Assembly (NCBI GenBank): GCA_039679375.1
Contig: JBDKVA010000068.1
Span: 1-10,872, forward strand
Source: JBDKVA01 sp039679375
Lineage (GTDB): Bacteria > Bacillota > Clostridia > Acetivibrionales > DTU013
Length of the DNA stretch: 10,872 bases
Direction: 5' to 3'
A model generated the notes under the pieces. It was not told the origin of the DNA, did no database searches, and saw only the letters and a list, made by a program, of their open reading frames with translations. Below are positions 5,906-10,872 of the stretch, one piece after another. Positions within the stretch are counted from its first letter, which is position 1. Each line of letters starts with the position of its first letter. The translations under genes were made by a program, and so were the position numbers.

Positions 5906-6583
5906 ATGACGCCTCGGGAAATACAAATAGGCACCAGACTTGAACTGGAATTGCTGGATGAATACCAGGAAAGAGTTGGTCAACTTTACATAAGCCAGTT
6001 GCTTGAGGTGCAGGAAAGCGGCACAATTGTCATTTCTGCGCCTATTTATGAAGCAAGGCTGATATTCATACCCGCATATAAAACTGTCCGTTTGGCATTT
6101 ATTCATAATGAATTAGGTTTGCTTGGATTTCTGGCAACCGTTTTGGAAAATGATTTAAAAGATAAAATTGCAGTTCTAGTCGTTCAACCTGAAACCGAGC
6201 TTTTCAAAATGCAAAGAAGAAAATACTACAGGCTGGATTTTTTGAAGGATATTACCGTACGCATCAGTGGAAGGAAGGCAACCGATATAAATAAACCAAA
6301 TATCAGAGCCTTTACCAAAAATATCAGCGGTTCCGGTATGTGCATCGTCACAGATACCGATATTCCCAGGAAATCGGAGCTGGAGGTTGAGCTGAATCTT
6401 TCAGAAGATGTAACGATCAAAGCTAAATGCGAAGTTGTAAGGAATTCATGGTTTGAAGTAATGAAATCCAAGAGCTATGAATTGGGTCTGCAATTCACCC
6501 TGATATCGAAATCCGACCAGAACAACCTGATAAAGTTCATTTATGAACAGCAGAGAATCCGGTTAAGTAAGGAAATGAGATGA
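5906..6583 (+). CDS. PilZ-domain c-di-GMP receptor, YcgR/YpfA type
   Basis: The 225-residue cytoplasmic protein has an N-terminal YcgR-type beta domain (about 5-95: IQIGTRLELELLDE, VISAPIYEARLIFIPAYK) and a C-terminal PilZ domain (about 103-216). Both c-di-GMP-binding motifs are intact: RRKYYR (R104, R105, R109) and NISGSG (N139, S141, G144) as D/NxSxxG, followed by YELGLQF near 191-197. Proteins of this build bind the second messenger and act on the flagellar motor or on exopolysaccharide and surface functions; no flagellar genes lie in the window, so the target is unknown. AGGAG at 5893-5897 lies eight bases from the start. It is transcribed alone from its own promoter and is convergent with the DUF1292 gene. 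Confidence 0.9.
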   Translation: MTPREIQIGTRLELELLDEYQERVGQLYISQLLEVQESGTIVISAPIYEARLIFIPAYKTVRLAFIHNELGLLGFLATVLENDLKDKIAVLVVQPETELFKMQRRKYYRLDFLKDITVRISGRKATDINKPNIRAFTKNISGSGMCIVTDTDIPRKSELEVELNLSEDVTIKAKCEVVRNSWFEVMKSKSYELGLQFTLISKSDQNNLIKFIYEQQRIRLSKEMR

Positions 6584-6614
6584 GCCTGCCCGGTAAAATT
6601 CCTTATAAAAGAAT

Positions 6615-6648
6615 TAAAGGGCCAAAGCCGTCTGGCTCTAGCCCTTTA
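6615..6648. terminator. Bidirectional terminator between PilZ and DUF1292 genes
   Basis: TAAAGGGC (6615-6622) pairs with GCCCTTTA (6641-6648), enclosing a second small stem AGCC/GGCT (6626-6629 with 6634-6637). On the minus strand TTTAATTCTTTTA follows, the better T-run. On the plus strand the tail is weaker. It lies between two convergent stop codons. Confidence 0.6.
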
Positions 6649-6676
6649 TCTGCGTACTTTCCCTATTTGGACATAA

Positions 6677-6967
6677 TCATTCGTCTGAACCGAATTCTTC
6701 CTCCATCCGGGTCTGGAACTCATTGAATACCTCATCAAGCTCGTCATCGTCTTCTATTGTGACAAACGAATCTTCTCCATCTTCATTATGCTCAATTTTC
6801 AATATGATGACTTCTTCATCTTCCTGTTCTTCTGTATCTTCTTCTTCCAGCGGAGCTAATACTACATATTCGTTACCGTTCATTTCAATCGTGTCAATGT
6901 GTTCAAATTCTACTTCTTCACCATTTTCATCAACCAGTACGACAATATCATCTCTCTCGTCTTCCAT
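6677..6967 (-). CDS. Acidic DUF1292 family protein
   Basis: This is a 96-residue, very acidic protein: about 42 residues are Asp or Glu, concentrated at 41-52 and 72-79. The N-terminal pattern DDIVVLVDENGEEVEFEHID followed by NEYVVLAPLE is characteristic of DUF1292 (YrzB-like) proteins, which in Firmicutes commonly lie next to ruvX and ireB. The function is unknown; the charge suggests a soluble binding partner of a basic protein or nucleic-acid-binding surface, which is inference. AAGGAGG lies about eight bases upstream of the start. The ruvX stop is 54 bases upstream, so the two are likely co-transcribed. Confidence 0.88.
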   Translation of the reverse strand: MEDERDDIVVLVDENGEEVEFEHIDTIEMNGNEYVVLAPLEEEDTEEQEDEEVIILKIEHNEDGEDSFVTIEDDDELDEVFNEFQTRMEEEFGSDE

Positions 6968-7021
6968 ATGAAAAACCTCCTTATTAATCTGCGGAAGTGC
7001 TTTATCAATATAACCTTACCC

Positions 7022-7438
7022 TTATTTTGCCTTGCTGTCAAGATATCCCTGCAATATTAATACGGCTGCAATCCTGTCCACAGCACCCTTCTTTTTTGAG
7101 GTCTTCATGCCAACTTCATGCATCATGCGATTGGCTGCTACCGTAGTGAGACGTTCGTCCCAATGGACAACCTCCAGTCCGGTCATCTCCGCAAGAAGCT
7201 CGCCGAATTCCATTGCCTTTTCTCCGCTCGGGCCTATTGTTCCATTCATGTTTTTCGGCAGACCTATTACAATCTTTTCCACCTCATATTGAGCCGCGAG
7301 CTGTTTTACCTGCTCCGCCGGCTTTATCATGGAACCGCTCCACCTGATTGTTTCCAGCCCCTGGGCTGTCCAGCCGAGCAGGTCGCTTACAGCTATTCCG
7401 ATTCTACTGTCCCCAAAATCAATCCCCATTATACGCAT
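7022..7438 (-). CDS. ruvX: Holliday junction resolvase-like RNase H-fold protein RuvX/YqgF
   Basis: The 138-residue length is normal for the YqgF/RuvX family. The RNase H-fold motifs are present: MGIDFGDSRIGIAVSD (catalytic Asp7), VIGLPKNMNG (57-65), WDERLTT (Glu95) and AVDRIAA (Asp121), in the order of the three acidic active-site residues. Family members process nucleic acids; a Holliday-junction or pre-16S rRNA nuclease role has been proposed, and which applies here cannot be read from sequence. GGAGG lies five bases before the start. The aldo/keto reductase stop is 48 bases upstream and DUF1292 follows after 54 bases, which suggests a shared transcript. The tail KKKGAVDRIAAVLILQGYLD is intact. 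Confidence 0.92.
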   Translation of the reverse strand: MRIMGIDFGDSRIGIAVSDLLGWTAQGLETIRWSGSMIKPAEQVKQLAAQYEVEKIVIGLPKNMNGTIGPSGEKAMEFGELLAEMTGLEVVHWDERLTTVAANRMMHEVGMKTSKKKGAVDRIAAVLILQGYLDSKAK

Positions 7439-7486
7439 ATTTTCCTCCGGATCTCAGGCGGCTATATACAGCTGCCGAGCCCACCC

Positions 7487-8434
7487 CTAACATATTTTTA
7501 TGGCAAACTGCGGGCATGCACTTGCGCAATAACCGCATAAAACGCATTTTTCCCTGTCGACCGATACTTTTCCATCGACCATGGAGAGCGCTTTCTGTCC
7601 GCATCTTTCTATACACCTGCCGCACCGCTCGCACCAATAGTCGATATGAAGGTGCTTTCCCTTTGCGGCAACCGATTCGATCAACCTTTCCGGTATGATA
7701 CCGCCTTCAAAGCGGCAAATATTCATCTCTACTTCTTCTACCGTCTGCATGCCTACGGCAATGGAGTGAACATAAGGCAGACCCAGCACAAAATCCAAAC
7801 AAGCTTCATAGGAGTGCAGAAGGTTTCCTCCGCCAAAGGGTTTCATGCTGTAAACACCCTTTCCGCTATCATAGGCAGTTTTTACGGCGTCGAGCATTTC
7901 ATCGATCGTGCCGTCGCCTATACCAATCCCTGTCATGTTTACAAGCGGATGTACCACATCGATTTCCGGCATGCTGCATATTGCCCTGACCACCTCAATA
8001 TTATGGGTAGATACGCCGACTGCCCTGATCCTGCCTTTCTCGCGCTCATTGAGATAAAGCTCCAGAGCGTCGCGGTGCCCCCGGAGAGTCAGCCGGCTCT
8101 CCTGCTCATGAAGCATGAAAATGTCAAGTACATCCCTATCCAGTCCTTTTCTGGCTTTTTCAACACTTTGCGCCGCACCCTCCGCCGTATATGCATACGA
8201 TTTTGTTGCGACCACCGGCTTATCGGGAAAATGCTTCGAAGCTTCCCTGATATGATCATATGTACCATAAAGCTCGGCGGTATCAATAAAATTGACGCCG
8301 CGCTCCAGAGCAGCCTGTATAACGCATGCACCTTCCGCGACAGGCATATTTGCCTGCAGCGGTCCTATCACCAGCGCGCCGAAACACATTTTCGAAACCA
8401 TTATGCCCGTTTTGCCCAGCTTAGTATACTCCAT
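7487..8434 (-). CDS. Aldo/keto reductase with C-terminal 2[4Fe-4S] ferredoxin domain
   Basis: The 315-residue protein has an aldo/keto reductase TIM barrel (about 1-255) with the catalytic tetrad visible: D51 and Y56 (FIDTAELYG), K78 (ATKS) and H109 (FMLHEQE). The C-terminal segment carries two four-cysteine iron-sulfur motifs: C268, C271, C274, C278 (CERCGRCIERC, followed by Gly not Pro) and C297, C300, C303, C307 (CVLCGYCASACP). The fusion suggests electron exchange between ferredoxin-type clusters and a carbonyl substrate, possibly without free NADPH; the substrate is unknown. The start at 8434 is preferred over GTG 8446 because GAGGG lies five bases upstream, and MEYTKLGKTG is the usual family N-terminus. 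It sits between ireB and ruvX, behind a terminator and 48 bases ahead of ruvX. Confidence 0.9.
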   Translation of the reverse strand: MEYTKLGKTGIMVSKMCFGALVIGPLQANMPVAEGACVIQAALERGVNFIDTAELYGTYDHIREASKHFPDKPVVATKSYAYTAEGAAQSVEKARKGLDRDVLDIFMLHEQESRLTLRGHRDALELYLNEREKGRIRAVGVSTHNIEVVRAICSMPEIDVVHPLVNMTGIGIGDGTIDEMLDAVKTAYDSGKGVYSMKPFGGGNLLHSYEACLDFVLGLPYVHSIAVGMQTVEEVEMNICRFEGGIIPERLIESVAAKGKHLHIDYWCERCGRCIERCGQKALSMVDGKVSVDREKCVLCGYCASACPQFAIKIC

Positions 8435-8506
8435 AATTTCCCTCACTATTGGCAGAAGGATTCATCCCGCTCCAAAGTATTGCAAATGCGTCGGCAAACA
8501 TAAATA

Positions 8507-8527
8507 AACCCCGAAGTTTTCGGGGTT
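8507..8527 (-). terminator. Rho-independent terminator after ireB
   Basis: AACCCCGAA (8507-8515) pairs perfectly with TTCGGGGTT (8519-8527) around a three-base loop. On the minus strand TTATTTATGTTT follows. It starts five bases after the ireB stop, so much ireB transcription should end here and the aldo/keto reductase gene may need its own promoter. Confidence 0.7.
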
Positions 8528-8532
8528 GTTTG

Positions 8533-8787
8533 CTACTTTTTATTCTCCAGATAGTACCTTACGATCTCCTCAAGCAGTTCGTCCCTCTCAAGCCTTCGCA
8601 CAACGCTTCTGGCATTCAGATGGTTTGTGATGTAGGTGGGATCCCCTGAAAGGATATAACCCACAAGCTGATTGATCGGATTATAGCCCTTTTCCTTCAG
8701 TGCCTGATATACCGTAAAAAGTATATCACGCGCTTCATTCTCTTTATCCTTATCCATCTTGAACATCATGGTTTCGCTATTAGCCAT
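8533..8787 (-). CDS. ireB: IreB family regulatory phosphoprotein (UPF0297)
   Basis: The protein has 84 residues from the chosen start. The segment GYNPINQLVGYILSGDPTYI (34-53), the downstream LNARSVVRRLERDE and the ending IVRYYL are the IreB/YrzL hallmark. In Enterococcus faecalis, IreB is phosphorylated on N-terminal threonines by the PASTA kinase IreK and tunes cell-wall synthesis and cephalosporin resistance. The N-terminal SETMMF here keeps one candidate threonine (T6) matching DETVRF. Four consecutive start codons (GTG 8796, ATG 8793, 8790, 8787) are possible; GGGGAG at 8801-8796 is best spaced (eight bases) for 8787. It is followed by a terminator. In many Firmicutes this gene lies next to ruvX; here an aldo/keto reductase gene is between them. 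Confidence 0.92.
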   Translation of the reverse strand: MANSETMMFKMDKDKENEARDILFTVYQALKEKGYNPINQLVGYILSGDPTYITNHLNARSVVRRLERDELLEEIVRYYLENKK

Positions 8788-8795
8788 CATCATCA

Positions 8796-8801
8796 CTCCC
8801 C
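8796..8801 (-). promoter_or_regulatory. Ribosome binding site deciding the ireB start
   Basis: GGGGAG on the minus strand overlaps the GTG at 8796-8794 and is eight bases before the ATG at 8787, which makes the last of four consecutive start codons the most likely. Confidence 0.5.
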
Positions 8802-8852
8802 TGCCAACTTATCCATTGCCCCAATCACAAAACACATGTTTGCAATATCAAT

Positions 8853-8881
8853 ATAATAATACAACCGGTAATATTATGCAA
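8853..8881 (-). promoter_or_regulatory. Candidate promoter for ireB
   Basis: On the minus strand TTGCAT (8881-8876) and TATTAT (8858-8853) are 17 bases apart, 65 bases upstream of the ireB start. The -10 is good and the -35 matches only its first three bases. Confidence 0.35.
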
Positions 8882-8892
8882 TATGAATTAGC

Positions 8893-8918
8893 CTCAATTC
8901 TTGCACTCAATTCTTGTA
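8893..8918. repeat. 13-bp tandem direct repeat upstream of ireB
   Basis: CTCAATTCTTGCA (8893-8905) is followed directly by CTCAATTCTTGTA (8906-8918), one mismatch in 13. It lies just upstream of the candidate ireB promoter and 26 bases past the mtaB stop. It may be a regulator site or chance. Confidence 0.4.
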
Positions 8919-8943
8919 CAAATTGTTGAAGAAATATCGCCTG

Positions 8944-10254
8944 TCACACAAATCCGGCAATCCTTCCTGTAATATGATCGCTGTGTGCCTCTAAAAGTTC
9001 TGTCATGATGATATTACCCGTGAGGTTATTATTCCCATTTGATACGACTCTTATGTAATTGGGCGTCAAGCCCTCAAAATACCCGTCACTGCCCTTTACC
9101 TCCTGCTCATAAAGCACGGGCATCATCCTTCCGGTAAAGCTGCTATTGAATTCAAGCGAACACCTATCCGATAGTTCAAGCAGCCTTGCGCTTCTCGACT
9201 CCTTCACCGTACCCTCCACCTGTCCGTCAAAGGAAGCCGCGGGCGTACCCTTCCTTGGCGAGAACTTGAACACATGCATTTTGGCCAGATTTATAGCGGA
9301 AAGGTATTCAAATGTTGTTTCAAATTCTTTATCCGTTTCTCCCGGGAAGCCGACCATTACATCCGTCGTCACTGCAACATCAGGAATATTCTCTCTCAAA
9401 AGCTCTACAGCCTTTTTATACTCTGCTGTGGTATAGTGCCTGTTCATTCTGGACAGTGTCTCGTCACAACCGCTCTGCAGTGAGATGTGGTAATGGGGGC
9501 AAAGCTTTCCCATGCGGGCTGCAGCTGCTGCAAATTCCTTTGTAACAATGGTGGGTTCGATTGATCCGATCCGGACCCTTTCTATCCCGTCCGCCTCATG
9601 AATATGGCTGATCAGCTCCAGAAGCCCCATTTGCCTCAGATCCCTGCCATAGGATGCGATATGTATGCCTGTCAGCACGACTTCCTTAAACCCGGCCTCC
9701 GCAAGCTTACGCACCTCCTCAAGCACTTCACCGGAAGGCCTGCTTCGGATGGGACCCCTTGCATATGGTATGATGCAGTACGAGCAAAACTGGCTGCAGC
9801 CTTCCTGTATCTTCAGAAAAGCTCTTGTCCTGTTCTTATACTTCTCGATTTTCAGATTCTCAAAGACATGTGTTTTCATAATATTGCCGACTGCGGATAT
9901 TTTCCCGTTTCCAGCCCTGAATGCTTCTACATACTCAGGTATCTTCATCCTGTCGGCCGTCCCCGCTATGATATCGACCTCCGGCAGTTCTTCCACCTCA
10001 GTCCTGGCCGTTTGCGGGTAGCATCCCACCGCTGCAACGACCGCCTGAGGATTCAGTTGCCTTGCCCTGCGTATAGCCTGTCGCGACTTCCGGGCGCTAA
10101 GCCCTGTTACCGTACAGGTATTGATTACATAAACATCTGCAGCCTCTTCAAAGCTTACCTGCTCGTAGCCCGCACTTTCAAAAGCCTCCGCCATGACCTC
10201 TGTTTCATATTGATTCACTTTACAGCCCAAAGTATAAAAAGCTACCCTTTTCAT
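8944..10254 (-). CDS. mtaB: tRNA (N6-threonylcarbamoyladenosine(37)-C2)-methylthiotransferase MtaB
   Basis: Radical SAM enzyme that converts t6A at position 37 of ANN-decoding tRNAs to ms2t6A, using S-adenosylmethionine and two [4Fe-4S] clusters. The 436-residue length is normal. The N-terminal UPF0004 domain has its three cluster cysteines: C11 (TLGCKVNQYETE), C47 (INTCTVT) and C78 (VGCYPQ). The radical SAM motif CSQFCSYC (C153, C157, C160) follows, then the barrel with GFKEVVLTGIHIASYG, HISLQSG and VMVGFPGET. The C-terminal TRAM domain is about 372-436. TLGCKVNQ and the GCSQFCSYCIIPYARG context fit MtaB better than MiaB or RimO. GGAGG lies four bases before the start. It is transcribed divergently from the HPr-like gene, and no clear terminator follows before ireB. 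Confidence 0.95.
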   Translation of the reverse strand: MKRVAFYTLGCKVNQYETEVMAEAFESAGYEQVSFEEAADVYVINTCTVTGLSARKSRQAIRRARQLNPQAVVAAVGCYPQTARTEVEELPEVDIIAGTADRMKIPEYVEAFRAGNGKISAVGNIMKTHVFENLKIEKYKNRTRAFLKIQEGCSQFCSYCIIPYARGPIRSRPSGEVLEEVRKLAEAGFKEVVLTGIHIASYGRDLRQMGLLELISHIHEADGIERVRIGSIEPTIVTKEFAAAAARMGKLCPHYHISLQSGCDETLSRMNRHYTTAEYKKAVELLRENIPDVAVTTDVMVGFPGETDKEFETTFEYLSAINLAKMHVFKFSPRKGTPAASFDGQVEGTVKESRSARLLELSDRCSLEFNSSFTGRMMPVLYEQEVKGSDGYFEGLTPNYIRVVSNGNNNLTGNIIMTELLEAHSDHITGRIAGFV

Positions 10255-10317
10255 GATGCCTCCAATTGGTTGGTTGAACTTACTTCCATTAATATGGTTA
10301 TTATACGCAATGTTTAT

Positions 10318-10346
10318 ATTATAAATTTTTAAAACATATTTAACAA
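10318..10346 (-). promoter_or_regulatory. Promoter for mtaB
   Basis: On the minus strand TTGTTA (10346-10341) and a perfect TATAAT (10323-10318) are 17 bases apart. A second TATAAT at 10305-10300 lacks a good -35. The start codon is 63 bases downstream. Confidence 0.55.
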
Positions 10347-10354
10347 TAACGTAA

Positions 10355-10383
10355 TTGACTTACTGCCAAAAACAGGATATCAT
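10355..10383 (+). promoter_or_regulatory. Promoter for the HPr-like gene
   Basis: TTGACT (10355-10360) and TATCAT (10378-10383) are 17 bases apart, about 50 bases before the start. Its -35 is only eight bases from the divergent -35 of mtaB. Confidence 0.6.
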
Positions 10384-10434
10384 TGATATGTATTTACAAT
10401 TCATTATCAAAATAGAACGGAGGCTCTATATAGT

Positions 10435-10662
10435 ATGAAGGCATTCAACATTATGCTCAGATCCATCAATGATGTCAAGGACTTTGTAAACATAGTCAAC
10501 CAGTATGATTTTGATGTGGATTTAGCATCCGGCCGTTATGTGGTTGATGCCAAATCCATAATGGGTATATTCAGCCTGGATCTAAGCAAGCCGATCAGAG
10601 TGGAAGTTCATACGGATGACTGCGACAATTTCATCAACGAAATCAAATCCTTCATCGTATAA
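10435..10662 (+). CDS. HPr-like protein lacking the phosphocarrier histidine
   Basis: The 75-residue protein has the HPr fold pattern (beta-alpha-beta-beta-alpha-beta-beta-alpha). The regulatory-serine region is clear: VVDAKSIMGIFSLDLSKP, with S41 in the place of HPr Ser46, the site used by HPr kinase in Firmicutes. The region that holds His15 in true HPr (GIHARPA) reads SINDVKDFV, and the protein contains only one histidine, near residue 59, in the wrong place. It therefore cannot be a phosphotransferase-system carrier. By analogy with Bacillus Crh, which also lacks His15, a purely regulatory role is possible, but that is inference. GGAGG lies 11 bases before the ATG. It is transcribed alone, divergently from mtaB, and ends before a terminator. 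Confidence 0.85.
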   Translation: MKAFNIMLRSINDVKDFVNIVNQYDFDVDLASGRYVVDAKSIMGIFSLDLSKPIRVEVHTDDCDNFINEIKSFIV

Positions 10663-10723
10663 TCGTTCAACTCGATGCCTTTACAGGGTGTTGGGCTGTA
10701 TCCCGAAATTTTGAGCGCAGGGT

Positions 10724-10750
10724 ATTAAAAGCCTTGGCGCTTTTAATTTT
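10724..10750 (+). terminator. Rho-independent terminator after the HPr-like gene
   Basis: ATTAAAAGC (10724-10732) pairs with GCTTTTAAT (10739-10747) around a CTTGGC loop, with TTT then CTA following. It lies 61 bases past the stop and just beyond the end of the convergent minus-strand frame at 10757, so it may serve both. Confidence 0.6.
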
Positions 10751-10756
10751 CTATAG

Positions 10757-10872
10757 TTATTTTAGAGTTCCTGGCTTCTTCGGTATTTTATGCGCCTTCC
10801 TGGGCTTTGCCACTTTGGGTGGCTTTGCTTTGAGCGCCTTTGGCGTCCTTGACTTTCCTGCAGTGCCGGAAT
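10757..10872 (-). CDS. C-terminal tail of a Lys/Pro-rich basic protein (partial)
   Basis: A frame open from the right edge ends at TAA 10759-10757, giving 37 residues. Eleven are Lys, two Arg and six Pro, in a repeating K/P/A pattern (KALKAKPPKVAKPRKAHKIP). Such tails occur on nucleic-acid-binding and cell-wall-associated proteins, but the main domain is outside the window, so no function can be given. It is convergent with the HPr-like gene and probably shares its terminator region. The opposite strand is also open here and would give a hydrophobic peptide, with no start or ribosome binding site, so the minus strand is preferred. Confidence 0.4.
   Translation of the reverse strand, partial: SGTAGKSRTPKALKAKPPKVAKPRKAHKIPKKPGTLK

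Noticed and set aside
7443..7482. Imperfect hairpin between the aldo/keto reductase and ruvX genes as a terminator
   Set aside because: The arms have a mismatch and no T-run follows on the minus strand.
7646..8503. Long plus-strand reading frame (285 codons)
   Set aside because: It is the antisense of the aldo/keto reductase, has no ribosome binding site, and its Cys/His/Arg-rich composition is that of a shadow frame.
8893..8918. Tandem repeat as a CRISPR array
   Set aside because: There are only two units, with no spacer, far shorter than CRISPR repeats.
9598..10332. Long plus-strand reading frame (244 codons)
   Set aside because: It is antisense to mtaB, which has complete catalytic motifs, and runs through its promoter; the translation looks non-protein-like.

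Overview
The window looks like part of the chromosome of an anaerobic Firmicute of the class Clostridia. The evidence is the cluster of mtaB, ireB, ruvX and a DUF1292 gene, strong AGGAGG-type ribosome binding sites, a rubredoxin-like protein, a DUF3048 (YerB-like) lipoprotein, a YcgR-like PilZ protein and an HPr-like protein. No species can be named from sequence alone.

Left end (1-1876) is a decayed, mobile-element-rich stretch. The last 39 codons of a probable IS66-family transposase and the right end of that element (…CGCTTAC, ending at 125) abut the middle of a group II intron reverse transcriptase gene, so the insertion sequence appears to have landed inside the intron. The intron's 3' half follows. 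Its reverse transcriptase is broken by a TGA at 503 and a frameshift near 640, and domains V and VI end near 861. Next are an unrecognised reading-frame remnant and an HD-domain phosphohydrolase gene interrupted by one in-frame amber codon, both on the minus strand.

Middle (2060-6583) holds envelope and surface functions: a three-helix membrane-anchored M23 metallopeptidase (+), a LolA-like lipoprotein (-), a small rubredoxin-domain protein (-), a DUF3048 lipoprotein (-) and a PilZ-domain c-di-GMP receptor (+) with its own good sigma-A promoter.

Right part (6677-10254) is a minus-strand housekeeping series: mtaB (tRNA ms2t6A37 modification), ireB (substrate of the IreK/PrkC-type Ser/Thr kinase), an aldo/keto reductase with a C-terminal ferredoxin domain, ruvX/yqgF and an acidic DUF1292 protein. 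A terminator after ireB splits the series. Divergent from mtaB is an HPr-like gene lacking the phosphocarrier histidine. At the right edge the C-terminal tail of a lysine/proline-rich protein enters on the minus strand.

I do not see a convincing new multi-gene system. The best leads are the nested mobile-element wreck with a damaged ribozyme core, the amber-interrupted HD gene, the His-less HPr, the perfect palindrome over a lipoprotein promoter, and the ferredoxin-fused aldo/keto reductase set between ireB and ruvX.
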